Part shown: piece after piece, positions 16,986 to 24,498 of the stretch
Position numbering within the stretch: position 1 is the first letter of the stretch
Layout: every line of letters begins with the position of its first letter
Source of the DNA: JBMOLL01 sp049325415
Lineage (GTDB): Bacteria; Bacteroidota; Bacteroidia; Bacteroidales; GCA-2748055
DNA length: 33,561 nucleotides
NCBI GenBank assembly: GCA_049325415.1
Contig: JBMOLL010000125.1
Span: 1-33,561, forward strand
Direction of reading: 5' to 3'
Program-made: the position numbers and the translations under genes
Notes under the pieces: generated by a model
What the model saw: only the letters and a program-made list of their open reading frames with translations
The model's database searches: none
What the model was told of the DNA's origin: nothing

Positions 16986-18161
16986 ATGGTTAATGCAAAA
17001 ATAGGGCCGTTTCCAATTAAACGATTACTTTTTCCAATTCTTATATCCGTCGTTCTTATTTTATTCAGCAGCAGTAAAAACACTCCGGCAGTTAACGAAG
17101 TGAATTCCACGATTAAAACGGTGGTGATTGATGCCGGTCACGGAGGACAGGATCCGGGTTGTGTCGGATCAAAAGGAAAGGAAAAGGATATTGCGCTGAA
17201 AATAGCATTGAAGCTTGGCTCTTATATTGAAAAAAATATACCCGAGGTAAAGGTGATCTACACCCGTAAGACCGACGTGTTCATCCCCCTATATCAGCGC
17301 GCCGAGATTGCCAATAAAAACGAAGCCGACCTGTTTATCTCCATTCATGTGAATTCCTCGACCAAGCCCGAACCGCGTGGTCCGTCGACTCACGTACTCG
17401 GAGAACACCGGGCCAATGAGAATTTTGATGTGGCAGTAAGGGAGAACTCGGTCATCCTGCTTGAAGAAGACCACGAAACAAGGTACGAGGGCTTCAATCC
17501 CGAATCGTCGGAATCGTACATCATGTTCAGCCTGATGCAGAAGACCTATTACAAGCAGAGCATTGAATTCGCCGGGATGGTCCAGGATGAGATGAGGGAA
17601 CGGGCAAAGAGGCACGACCGCGGGGTGGTCCAGCAGGGCATCCTTGTGCTGGCACAGACGGCCATGCCGGGTGTGCTGGTGGAGACCGGTTTTATTTCCA
17701 ATCCCGAAGAAGAAAAATACCTGATGAGCGACCAGGGACAGGAAATCCTGGCGTCGGCTGTATTCAGGGCATTCAGGGATTACCGGATGCTGATCGAGGA
17801 AAGAAGTCATTTCACAACCCTTGAACCGGAAGACGGGCCCCAAAAAGAAACGATAGTATCTGAAGAGGAGGGAAAAGAGACTGCAGTAACGGAGAGCAGC
17901 GACCTTGTATTCAAGGTTCAGATCGCCTCTTCGAAGAATAGGGTTGATCCGTCGGATCCTGCATTTAAGGGTTACAGGGATGTGACTGTCTTTGATGACG
18001 GCCGGTGGTATAAGTATGCAGTATGCACTGAAAAATCATATAAGGAAATCCTGACAAGGTGCACCGAGGTGAAGAAAAATTTCCCCGATGCGTTTATCAT
18101 TGCGGTAAAAGGTGGTAAAATTGTACCGCTGAAAGAGGCGTTAGTTGAAATAAATGAATGA
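16986..18161 (+). CDS. N-acetylmuramoyl-L-alanine amidase (Amidase_3), exported
   Basis: A 391-residue periplasmic zinc amidase that cleaves the amide bond between MurNAc and the stem peptide. It starts at ATG 16986 with an uncleaved or signal-type hydrophobic segment (LLFPILISVVLILF, about 14-27). The catalytic domain (about 43-265) shows the zinc ligands in VIDAGHGG, the glutamate in KGKEKDIAL and the histidine in LFISIHVN, and the catalytic glutamate in VLVETGFISNP. After an acidic linker (about 275-305), the last ~80 residues (VFKVQIASS, WYKYAVCTEKSY) resemble a SPOR peptidoglycan-binding domain. No AmiC-type AMIN domain is seen. Its stop overlaps the mlaD start as ATGA, indicating translational coupling. 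Likely role: septal or turnover cleavage of peptidoglycan. Confidence 0.94.
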   Translation: MVNAKIGPFPIKRLLFPILISVVLILFSSSKNTPAVNEVNSTIKTVVIDAGHGGQDPGCVGSKGKEKDIALKIALKLGSYIEKNIPEVKVIYTRKTDVFIPLYQRAEIANKNEADLFISIHVNSSTKPEPRGPSTHVLGEHRANENFDVAVRENSVILLEEDHETRYEGFNPESSESYIMFSLMQKTYYKQSIEFAGMVQDEMRERAKRHDRGVVQQGILVLAQTAMPGVLVETGFISNPEEEKYLMSDQGQEILASAVFRAFRDYRMLIEERSHFTTLEPEDGPQKETIVSEEEGKETAVTESSDLVFKVQIASSKNRVDPSDPAFKGYRDVTVFDDGRWYKYAVCTEKSYKEILTRCTEVKKNFPDAFIIAVKGGKIVPLKEALVEINE

Positions 18162-19093
18162 AAATGAAATTAAGTACAGAATTTAAGATCGGAATTATCG
18201 GGCTGTTCACATTAGCAGCTGCCATCTGGGGTATCAATTATCTGAAAGGAAAGAATATTCTGAGAGGCTTTGATGTTTACTACAGTTATTTTGATGATGC
18301 CAACGGGATCGAGGTTGCATCGAAGATCTATATGGAGGGATACCAGATAGGGCTCGTGAAGGCGATAAACTACAAGCAGTTCAGCGAACATCCGATTGAA
18401 GTCATCCTCAGCGTGAAAAGTTCATACAAGGTTCCAAAGGGCAGCCTTGCTGAAATGTACTCGAGTAACATCCTCGGGGCACAGGCCATCAATATCATAC
18501 CTTCCGACAGCAAGGAATATGCGGTAGACTATGATACGCTCACCACGATGATCAGGCCCGACATGATGGCAAGCCTGCAGGAGAATATCGCTCCTTTGCT
18601 GAGCAGTCTGACCGGTCTTGCCGGAACCCTGGATTCCCTGAGCACCAAGCTCAATGACCTGGCAGGATCCGGCAAACTTGAAGATATCGTCGACAATACC
18701 CGCAGTGTTACCGCCAGGCTGGATGCCCAGCTGAAACCCGGCGGCAGTTTTGCCCTCACCATGGCCAACCTGGAGGATATATCCGGAGAGATCAAAAACC
18801 AGACCGGTTCGATCAACAAGACCATAAACCATATTGAAAACCTGACCGGTTCAGTCGACCCGGCATCCATCGACTCGATCGTGACCTCGCTCCGCTCGAT
18901 CACGCCAAAGATCGACCTGCTGCTCAGTCAGATCAATCAAGGTGAAGGTACTGTGGGTAAACTGGTTTACAATGATTCTCTTTACCAGAATCTTGAATCC
19001 CTCAGTCTGTCGCTTGACAAGCTGGTGAATGACGTGAACCAGCATCCGAAAAAATACGTACACTTCTCCCTGTTCGGCGGAAAGAAAAATTAA
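18158..19093 (+). CDS. mlaD: MCE-family lipid transport protein (MlaD-like)
   Basis: MCE proteins form hexameric rings that pass phospholipids between inner and outer membranes. This one has 311 residues: a single N-terminal membrane anchor (about 9-25, IGIIGLFTLAAAIWGINYL), one MCE domain (about 38-120, GIEVASKIYMEGYQIG, GSLAEMYSSNILGAQ) and a long helical/coiled-coil tail (about 135-300) that probably forms a tube or barrel. It overlaps the amidase stop by four bases (ATGA), so both are made together. The partner ABC genes mlaE and mlaF are not in this window; in Bacteroidota they often lie elsewhere. The gene is followed by a terminator-like hairpin before the dnaA leader. Confidence 0.9.
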   Translation: MKMKLSTEFKIGIIGLFTLAAAIWGINYLKGKNILRGFDVYYSYFDDANGIEVASKIYMEGYQIGLVKAINYKQFSEHPIEVILSVKSSYKVPKGSLAEMYSSNILGAQAINIIPSDSKEYAVDYDTLTTMIRPDMMASLQENIAPLLSSLTGLAGTLDSLSTKLNDLAGSGKLEDIVDNTRSVTARLDAQLKPGGSFALTMANLEDISGEIKNQTGSINKTINHIENLTGSVDPASIDSIVTSLRSITPKIDLLLSQINQGEGTVGKLVYNDSLYQNLESLSLSLDKLVNDVNQHPKKYVHFSLFGGKKN

Positions 19094-19136
19094 GCATTTC
19101 CCGGGCTGAAACCGGTTGTGTAATTTGACCAAAGGA

Positions 19137-19180
19137 GGGGGATTATTTGACGAAAAAAATCCCCCAATTTAAACCTTTTT
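19137..19180 (+). terminator. Probable terminator of amidase-mlaD
   Basis: Perfect 8-bp stem GGGGGATT (19137-19144) with AATCCCCC (19158-19165) and a 13-base loop. The following tract AATTTAAACCTTTTT is only moderately U-rich, so efficiency is uncertain. Confidence 0.6.
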
Positions 19181-19285
19181 AAACTTTAGATTGAATTATA
19201 TCGTCTAAAGGTTTAATTAACAATTTCTTAAGATTTGATTTTTATATCTGTCAGTATATCAGCAGATTAATTTTTTTGCAATTTT

Positions 19286-19317
19286 TTTGCACTCTTAATA
19301 AGTTGATCATAAATTTG
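19286..19317 (+). promoter_or_regulatory. dnaA promoter (TTTG-N20-TAAATTTG)
   Basis: TTTG at 19286-19289, exactly 20 bases of spacer, then TAAATTTG at 19310-19317. This is the best match in the window to the Bacteroidota housekeeping promoter. The predicted start near 19323 gives a long leader of about 117 nt before ATG 19440. Confidence 0.75.
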
Positions 19318-19383
19318 ATATACTAGAATTGAAAAAGTCAAATCAAATTCAATTTTTTTTTTACTTTTTTTTCACAATCTTTG

Positions 19384-19407
19384 TTTGAGCAAAGCATCTT
19401 GCTCAAA
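19384..19407 (+). promoter_or_regulatory. Hairpin in the dnaA 5' leader
   Basis: Perfect 9-bp inverted repeat TTTGAGCAA / TTGCTCAAA with a six-base loop (AGCATC), 32 bases before the dnaA ATG and inside the predicted leader. It is not followed by a long T-run, so it is not a simple terminator. It could be an operator or an RNA element controlling dnaA; function inferred only. Confidence 0.5.
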
Positions 19408-19439
19408 ACTCTGTCGCATTTTAAAAAGTATTTCTTTCA

Positions 19440-20861
19440 ATGCATGAACGTGTCTGGAACAATTGTCTGAGAATCATTAAAGACAATGTACCATCAATAA
19501 GTTTTCGTACCTGGTTCGAACCCATAGTACCGCTGAAACTGGAAAATGATGTCCTGACGATTCAGGTTCCCAGTCCGTTTTTTTATGAATACCTTGAAGA
19601 ACAGTATATTGATATACTCCGTAAAGTACTCCGCAAGGAACTCGGGCCGGATGCAAAGCTTGAGTACAATGTGGTAATGCAGAACAACACCTATAATAAT
19701 AACAAGCCCTATACCGTCAAGTTCCCCGCCAGAAACAACAAGGAGATCAAGAACAAGCCCGTTGCCGTACCCATTGAGTCGGCCGAGCAATCAATCAAAA
19801 ATCCCTTTGTAATCCCCGGGATCAAGAAAATGGATATTGATCCGAGGCTCAATCCCGAGAATTCGTTCGACAATTTCGTGGAAGGCGAATGCAACCGTCT
19901 TGCCCGCTCAGCCGGATATGCCGTTGCCAAGAACCCCGGTGGTACAGCATTTAATCCGCTGCTGGTATATGGTGACAGCGGGCTTGGCAAGACCCATCTC
20001 GCCCAGGCAATCGGGATTGAGGTAAAGGAGAATTTTCCCGATAAAACAGTATTGTATGTCAACGCCAATAAGTTTCAGACCCAGTTCGTTGACGCCATAC
20101 GCAATAATAACAAGAACGATTTTCTTCATTTTTACCAGATGATCGATGTGCTCATTATCGACGATGTGCACGAGTTTGCCGGTAAAGAGAAAACCCAGGA
20201 TACCTTCTTTCATATCTTCAACCATCTGCACCAGTCGGGCAAACAACTGGTCCTGACCTCCGACAAACCCCCTGTTGAACTGCAGGGTATGGAGCAAAGG
20301 CTGCTGAGCCGTTTCAAGTGGGGGCTTTCGGCCGATCTGCAGATCCCCGATTTTGAAACCAGGATGGCCATCCTGAAGAAGAAGACCTATAACGACGGGA
20401 TTGAAATGCCGGATGAGGTACTGGAGTACATTGCCACCCATATCACCGATAATATCCGTGAGCTTGAGGGCGCCCTGATCTCACTCCTGGCCCAGTCGAC
20501 GCTGAACAAGAAGGAGATCACCCTTGATCTGGCAAGAGAAATGATCGATAAGCTGATCAAAAACACGCAGCGGGAAATATCGATTGACTTCATCCAGAAA
20601 GTGGTTTGTAACTATTACAATATTGCCGTGGATCAGATCCAGTCCAAGACCCGCAAACGCGAGATTGTTCAGGCCCGGCAGGTTGCGATGTTCTTTTCCA
20701 AGAACCTGACCAAATCGTCACTTGCCACCATCGGATCGCAGATCGGCGGGAAGGATCATGCGACAGTTCTGCATGCCTGCAAGACCGTGAATAATCTTAT
20801 AGAAACGGATAAACGCTTCAGATTGCAAATCGACGAAATAGAAAAAAAATTAAAGATGTGA
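19440..20861 (+). CDS. dnaA: Chromosomal replication initiator DnaA
   Basis: DnaA is the AAA+ protein that binds DnaA boxes and melts oriC. It has 473 residues in four domains: helicase-interacting domain I (about 1-85, VWNNCLRIIKDNV, FRTWFEPIVPL), a flexible domain II (about 86-135, Asn/Lys-rich), AAA+ domain III with Walker A GDSGLGKT at 178-185, Walker B LIIDDVHEF and the arginine finger region LLSRFKWG, and DNA-binding domain IV with the signature GGKDHATVLHACKTV. ATG 19440 gives the standard N-terminus and has no SD. The neighbours are not dnaN/recF, as is common in Bacteroidota. It has its own promoter, a structured leader and a strong downstream terminator, so it is probably monocistronic. 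Confidence 0.98.
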   Translation: MHERVWNNCLRIIKDNVPSISFRTWFEPIVPLKLENDVLTIQVPSPFFYEYLEEQYIDILRKVLRKELGPDAKLEYNVVMQNNTYNNNKPYTVKFPARNNKEIKNKPVAVPIESAEQSIKNPFVIPGIKKMDIDPRLNPENSFDNFVEGECNRLARSAGYAVAKNPGGTAFNPLLVYGDSGLGKTHLAQAIGIEVKENFPDKTVLYVNANKFQTQFVDAIRNNNKNDFLHFYQMIDVLIIDDVHEFAGKEKTQDTFFHIFNHLHQSGKQLVLTSDKPPVELQGMEQRLLSRFKWGLSADLQIPDFETRMAILKKKTYNDGIEMPDEVLEYIATHITDNIRELEGALISLLAQSTLNKKEITLDLAREMIDKLIKNTQREISIDFIQKVVCNYYNIAVDQIQSKTRKREIVQARQVAMFFSKNLTKSSLATIGSQIGGKDHATVLHACKTVNNLIETDKRFRLQIDEIEKKLKM

Positions 20862-20868
20862 TATCGCG

Positions 20869-20896
20869 ACGGGTTCAGGTTTCTGAACCCGTTTTT
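20869..20896 (+). terminator. Intrinsic terminator of dnaA
   Basis: Perfect 10-bp stem ACGGGTTCAG (20869-20878) with CTGAACCCGT (20883-20892), a GTTT loop and an immediate T-run, eight bases after the dnaA stop. Confidence 0.9.
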
Positions 20897-20912
20897 ATAA
20901 TGTATAAACCGT

Positions 20913-21794
20913 ATGTACTTTCTTCTCCTCTGTATCCTCTCTTCCACCGGAATCTTTTTTACATTTAAACTCATCGACCGGCTTGGCATTCCCTCCTACC
21001 CTGTAATTGTCATCAACTACCTTACCGCTTCACTGCTGGCCGGTTTCCTGGTTGCCGACCATAAGCTGATACTGGATGTTCTTCAAGCCGACTGGCTGAT
21101 CCTTTCCATTTTTATCGGGGTGTTTTTCATCCTGATGTTCTTTGTCATTGCCCTCTCGACATCCAGGGCGGGCATCTCCGTCACCACGGTTGCCAGTAAA
21201 ATGTCGGTGGTACTCCCGATTACCTTTTCAATCATAATCGACCCGCTCGATCGTCTCACCCCGGTTAAAGGTGCCGGTATCCTTCTGGCTCTCGCCGGCG
21301 TCTTTCTTACCGTCTGGAAGCCCAGGGAGGTACGCGGGTCGGTGAATTCCATATTGATCCCGCTGCTGCTGTTCCTTGGAATGGGAGCCGTCGACTCGCT
21401 GGTCAAGTACTCCCAGCAGAATTTCGTTCCGGATGAGAACAGTGCACTTTTCACCTCGGTTTTATTTGGCATTTCCTTTCTGACCGGTGTGATCCTTTAT
21501 CTGCCGGTCCGAAAGAGTTTCAGGGAGCTCAGGAATCCCAGGGTATGGCTGTGGGGAATTATTCTGGGCCTGGTAAACTTCGGTTCCATCTATTTCATCC
21601 TCCGCGCACTTAATTTTCGCTTCGGATCGGGAATGGGCATCGACAGCTCCATTGTTTTCGGAATCAACAACATTGGGATCGTCACCCTCAGTGTAATACT
21701 GGGCAGCCTGATCTTCAGGGAAAAACTGTACCGGATCAATATGGCAGGTATATTCCTTTCTGCGGCAGCCTTTGTTTTATTTATGCTCAGCTGA
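20913..21794 (+). CDS. EamA/DMT superfamily transporter
   Basis: A 293-residue inner membrane protein with about ten hydrophobic helices in two EamA-like halves (helices from MYFLLLCILSSTGIFF, WLILSIFIGVFFILMF, GILLALAGVFLTVW in the first half; VWLWGIILGLVNFG, NIGIVTLSVILGSL, AGIFLSAAAFVLFML in the second). Family members export or import small metabolites; the substrate here cannot be inferred. It starts 16 bases after the dnaA terminator and ends 2 bases before the IMPACT-family gene, so those two are probably co-transcribed. No SD and no clear promoter box were seen. Confidence 0.87.
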   Translation: MYFLLLCILSSTGIFFTFKLIDRLGIPSYPVIVINYLTASLLAGFLVADHKLILDVLQADWLILSIFIGVFFILMFFVIALSTSRAGISVTTVASKMSVVLPITFSIIIDPLDRLTPVKGAGILLALAGVFLTVWKPREVRGSVNSILIPLLLFLGMGAVDSLVKYSQQNFVPDENSALFTSVLFGISFLTGVILYLPVRKSFRELRNPRVWLWGIILGLVNFGSIYFILRALNFRFGSGMGIDSSIVFGINNIGIVTLSVILGSLIFREKLYRINMAGIFLSAAAFVLFMLS

Positions 21795-21796
21795 TC

Positions 21797-22405
21797 ATGG
21801 ACGATGCCTACCTGACCATAAAGAAACCGTCGACAGGGATTTACAGGGATAAGGGAAGCCGCTTCCTTGCTTTTGCCTATCCGGTTTCCGGTGAGGAAGA
21901 GATCAAAGAGATACTTGAGTCGCTCCGAAAGGAATACCACGATGCCCGGCATCATTGTTATGCCTGGCGGCTCGGACAGGATAAAATACTGTTCCGGGCG
22001 AACGACGACGGAGAACCCGCCAGCAGTGCCGGCAAGCCCATACTCGGCCAGATCCAGTCATTCGACCTTACCAATGTCCTGATCGTAGTGGTAAGATACT
22101 TCGGAGGAATCCTGCTCGGTGTCGGGGGGCTGATCCAGGCCTACCGGACAGCTGCGCGGGAAGCGATCCTGAGCGGAGAGATCATCACGGCTTATGTACA
22201 CAGACACCTGCGCGTCCACTTCAATTACGACGATATGAACCACATCATGAAAACGGTAAAAGACCATGATCTAGAGACCCGCGAGCACCACTTTGAAAGT
22301 ACATGCTCGCTGCTGATCATCGTCAGGCAGTCGATGGCGGAGAACATAAGCGCCAGATTATCCGAAGCTAAAAGCTGTCGGATAGAGGATGAGGGAATAA
22401 GATAG
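21797..22405 (+). CDS. yigZ: IMPACT/YigZ family protein
   Basis: A 202-residue protein with the UPF0029 (IMPACT) domain at the N-terminus (about 15-125: DKGSRFLAFAYPV, HHCYAWRLG, NDDGEPASSAGKPIL, VVRYFGGILLGVGGLIQAY) and a DUF1949-type ferredoxin-like C-terminal domain (about 135-195). The eukaryotic relative modulates Gcn2 and translation; the bacterial role is not settled. The DGEPxxSAGxPIL and RYFGGxxLGxGGL motifs are complete. It begins 2 bases after the transporter stop, so it is coupled to it. It is followed 72 bases later by pyrB, which has its own promoter box. Confidence 0.92.
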   Translation: MDDAYLTIKKPSTGIYRDKGSRFLAFAYPVSGEEEIKEILESLRKEYHDARHHCYAWRLGQDKILFRANDDGEPASSAGKPILGQIQSFDLTNVLIVVVRYFGGILLGVGGLIQAYRTAAREAILSGEIITAYVHRHLRVHFNYDDMNHIMKTVKDHDLETREHHFESTCSLLIIVRQSMAENISARLSEAKSCRIEDEGIR

Positions 22406-22451
22406 TTATACACGATTTTTCAACAAAAGGAAATAGCGAAAGCCGCCATAG

Positions 22452-22459
22452 TATATTTG
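22452..22459 (+). promoter_or_regulatory. Putative -7 box for pyrB-pyrI (TATATTTG)
   Basis: Perfect TAnnTTTG 18 bases before the pyrB ATG, giving a very short leader. No UMP-type attenuator or PyrR hairpin fits in such a leader. A TTTG -33 element is not evident. Confidence 0.5.
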
Positions 22460-22477
22460 TAAACAAAACAGCGATAA

Positions 22478-23386
22478 ATGAAAAACAAGAGCCTTGTATC
22501 AATCAATGATTTTTCCAGGGAGGACTATCTCAGGATCCTGGATCTTGCAGCAGAATTCGAGCAGAATCCCCGGCAGGACATCCTGAAGGGGTATGTGGTT
22601 GCCACCCTCTTTTTTGAGCCTTCAACAAGAACCCGGCTCAGTTTCGAAAGTGCCGTCAACAGGTTGGGAGGAAAGATTATCGGCTTCTCCGATTCCAGTT
22701 CCACAAGTGTTTCCAAGGGTGAAACACTGAGGGATACGATCCGTACGGTGAATAATTACTGCGACCTGATCGTCATGCGCCACCCGATTGAAGGCAGTGC
22801 CCGTTTCGCCAGTGAAGTTTCCACGGTACCGGTTATCAATGCCGGCGACGGGGCCAATCAGCATCCTTCACAGACTCTGCTTGATCTGTATTCCATCAGG
22901 AAAACGCAGGGTACCCTGGATAACCTGAATATTTTCCTCGTGGGTGATCTGAAATACGGGCGTACGGTTCATTCCCTGCTGATGGCCATGTCGAAATTCA
23001 ACACTACCTTTTATTTCATCTCACCGGATGAGCTGAAAATGCCCGAAGAATATAAGATCCACCTGGATAAGGTCGGACTGAAATATCATGAAGCAAGGGA
23101 TTTCAGGGACCTGGTCAGGGATGCCGACATTATCTACATGACCCGCGTGCAACAGGAGCGTTTCACCGATCCGATTGAGTACGAACGGGTAAAAAACGCC
23201 TACATCCTGCGAAGAAGCATGCTCGACGAAGCCCGACCGAACATGAAAGTGCTTCATCCCCTACCCCGTGTCAACGAGATCCATCTCGACGTTGATGAGA
23301 GTCCTCAGGCATATTATTTCCCACAGGCTCTTAACGGGGTATTCACAAGGCAGGCAATTATCACATCCATATTAGGTCTTAAATAG
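22478..23386 (+). CDS. pyrB: Aspartate carbamoyltransferase catalytic chain
   Basis: Condenses carbamoyl phosphate with aspartate, the first committed step of UMP synthesis. It has 302 residues, the normal length. The carbamoyl phosphate loop is FEPSTRTRLSFESA (46-59). Further active-site motifs are MRHP (100-103), HPSQTLLDL, GDLKYGRTVHSL, MTRVQQERF and the aspartate-binding HPLPRVNEI. It is followed after 6 bases by pyrI, so the enzyme is expected to be the allosteric c6r6 type, as in enterobacteria and Bacteroidota. Confidence 0.98.
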   Translation: MKNKSLVSINDFSREDYLRILDLAAEFEQNPRQDILKGYVVATLFFEPSTRTRLSFESAVNRLGGKIIGFSDSSSTSVSKGETLRDTIRTVNNYCDLIVMRHPIEGSARFASEVSTVPVINAGDGANQHPSQTLLDLYSIRKTQGTLDNLNIFLVGDLKYGRTVHSLLMAMSKFNTTFYFISPDELKMPEEYKIHLDKVGLKYHEARDFRDLVRDADIIYMTRVQQERFTDPIEYERVKNAYILRRSMLDEARPNMKVLHPLPRVNEIHLDVDESPQAYYFPQALNGVFTRQAIITSILGLK

Positions 23387-23392
23387 AAGAAA

Positions 23393-23848
23393 ATGAAAGA
23401 TAAGCAGTTAATCGTCAGCGCCATCAAGGAAGGCACGGTTATTGACCATATTCCCTCGGGGAGTCTTTTCAAGGTGATCTCCATCCTGAATCTCGATAAA
23501 GTTGATTCCATGATCACCTTCGGGAACAACCTGGAAAGCAAGAAACTCGGAAAAAAGGGCATTATCAAGCTATCGAACATCTTCTTCAAGAATGAAGATA
23601 TCAACAAGATAGCCCTGGTTGCTCCCTGTGCCAAGCTCAATATTATCAGGGATTATGAGGTGGTTGAGAAAAAGGTCGTGGAAGTTCCCGACGAGATTGT
23701 CGGCATTGCCAAATGCGTGAACCCGAAGTGCATTACCAACAACGAACCGATGATCACCCGGTTTTACGTGATTTCAAAGCAGGATGTGCGTCTGAAATGC
23801 CATTACTGTGAAAAAATCACAGGCCAGGACCACCTGACCATCCTCTGA
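23393..23848 (+). CDS. pyrI: Aspartate carbamoyltransferase regulatory chain
   Basis: Allosteric partner of PyrB that binds CTP/ATP in its N-terminal domain (KEGTVIDHIPSG, ITFGNNLESKKLGKKGIIKL) and contacts PyrB through a zinc domain. The four zinc ligands are C108, C113, C136 and C139. At 151 residues it is the usual length. It starts six bases after the pyrB stop with the leader AATAGAAGAAA, which has no good SD. It converges on the DUF4293 gene with a 31-base gap containing no terminator that I trust. Confidence 0.97.
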   Translation: MKDKQLIVSAIKEGTVIDHIPSGSLFKVISILNLDKVDSMITFGNNLESKKLGKKGIIKLSNIFFKNEDINKIALVAPCAKLNIIRDYEVVEKKVVEVPDEIVGIAKCVNPKCITNNEPMITRFYVISKQDVRLKCHYCEKITGQDHLTIL

Positions 23849-23879
23849 TCGAACTTTGCAGGGTGCAGCGGGATAGCGG

Positions 23880-24338
23880 CTATCTCAGCCTCTCGTAGGA
23901 TCTGACGAGGAGCTCATCCTTCTGTACCGCTTTAAAGGCCATATAGAACAGCACCAGCATAACCAGCGGCAGGATAATACGCCACTGGAAGACGTTGTTT
24001 ATCCCCCCGAAATGCCTGAAGGCAAAGCGGCTGAAGTAAACCATTACTCCTACCATACCGGCATCAACAATCATGAGGTAGATCGCCAGGCGCATCTGCC
24101 TGATCCGGTTTTTATAGGATAGAAAAGTATAGAGTGACAGAAGCGAAACGATGGCAAACATCGTAGTCATGGGCCATGAGGCCATATCCAGCCTGTCGCC
24201 GCTGTCGGAGAAAGCGCCCGAATGCCTGACTGTTACTTCCCCGCTGGCAGTTGAAAACCGGGATACAGGTCCGGTAAATAACAGGATGGACAGGATGAAA
24301 GCTATGAGCAGATAGATTGTCTGAATACGCTGTAACAT
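23880..24338 (-). CDS. DUF4293 family membrane protein
   Basis: A 152-residue protein with four hydrophobic helices (about 6-23, 58-74, 83-101, 118-138) and a short external loop after the first. The start MLQRIQTIYLLIAF is characteristic of the Bacteroidota family DUF4293, whose function is unknown. The last residues (KDELLVRSYERLR) are charged and probably cytoplasmic. It is a lone minus-strand gene between pyrI and a nucleoside phosphorylase. A minus-strand TATTTTTG box lies 118 bases upstream. Confidence 0.88.
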   Translation of the reverse strand: MLQRIQTIYLLIAFILSILLFTGPVSRFSTASGEVTVRHSGAFSDSGDRLDMASWPMTTMFAIVSLLSLYTFLSYKNRIRQMRLAIYLMIVDAGMVGVMVYFSRFAFRHFGGINNVFQWRIILPLVMLVLFYMAFKAVQKDELLVRSYERLR

Positions 24339-24455
24339 ATTTCCCTTATTTTATTTGATCCGGCAGACTGGCTTTAGCTTCCTGATATACAGAAAACCAG
24401 GGCTGATCAGTACTCCGGATGCAGTTATTGTGTATAACTAATTTAAATGACTACC

Positions 24456-24474
24456 CAAAAATAGGTTAATTTTG
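24456..24474. promoter_or_regulatory. Pair of back-to-back -7 boxes between DUF4293 and the nucleoside phosphorylase
   Basis: TAATTTTG at 24467-24474 on the plus strand is a perfect TAnnTTTG 24 bases before the phosphorylase ATG. Only three bases to its left, 24456-24463 reads TATTTTTG on the minus strand and could serve the divergent DUF4293 gene, though with a leader of more than 100 nt. The plus box is the more credible. Confidence 0.45.
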
Positions 24475-24498
24475 TAAGTGTAACAGAAAAATTGTGGT

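Larger units (their letters stand above)
19094..19439 (+). other. AT-rich mlaD-dnaA intergenic region with nested inverted repeats
   Basis: 346 bases. In order it holds: the mlaD terminator hairpin (19137-19180); an inverted repeat TTAAACCTTT 19169-19178 / AAAGGTTTAA 19207-19216; an inner repeat CTTTAGA 19184-19190 / TCTAAAG 19204-19210 that shares bases with it, so the two foldings exclude each other; the dnaA promoter (19286-19317); a repeat AATTGAA 19327-19333 / TTCAATT 19348-19354 followed by T10 and T8 tracts; and a 9-bp hairpin at 19384-19407. One weak DnaA-box-like TTTTTCACA lies at 19368-19376. I do not see the clustered DnaA boxes expected of an oriC. Confidence 0.7.

Noticed and set aside
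19368..19376. DnaA-box-like TTTTTCACA in the dnaA leader, considered as part of oriC
   Set aside because: It lies in a T-rich tract where a degenerate box has little information, and no further boxes are nearby. In Bacteroidota oriC is often not beside dnaA.
22406..22414. DnaA-box-like TTATACACG, with a perfect TTATACACA on the minus strand at 24429-24437
   Set aside because: The two are isolated, about 2 kb apart and not part of a cluster or an AT-rich unwinding region, so I do not call an origin. Short matches like this occur by chance in intergenic DNA.
23868..23888. GATAGC-G-GCTATC inverted repeat between pyrI and DUF4293 as a terminator
   Set aside because: The loop is a single base, so the full stem cannot form, and no T-run follows on either strand.
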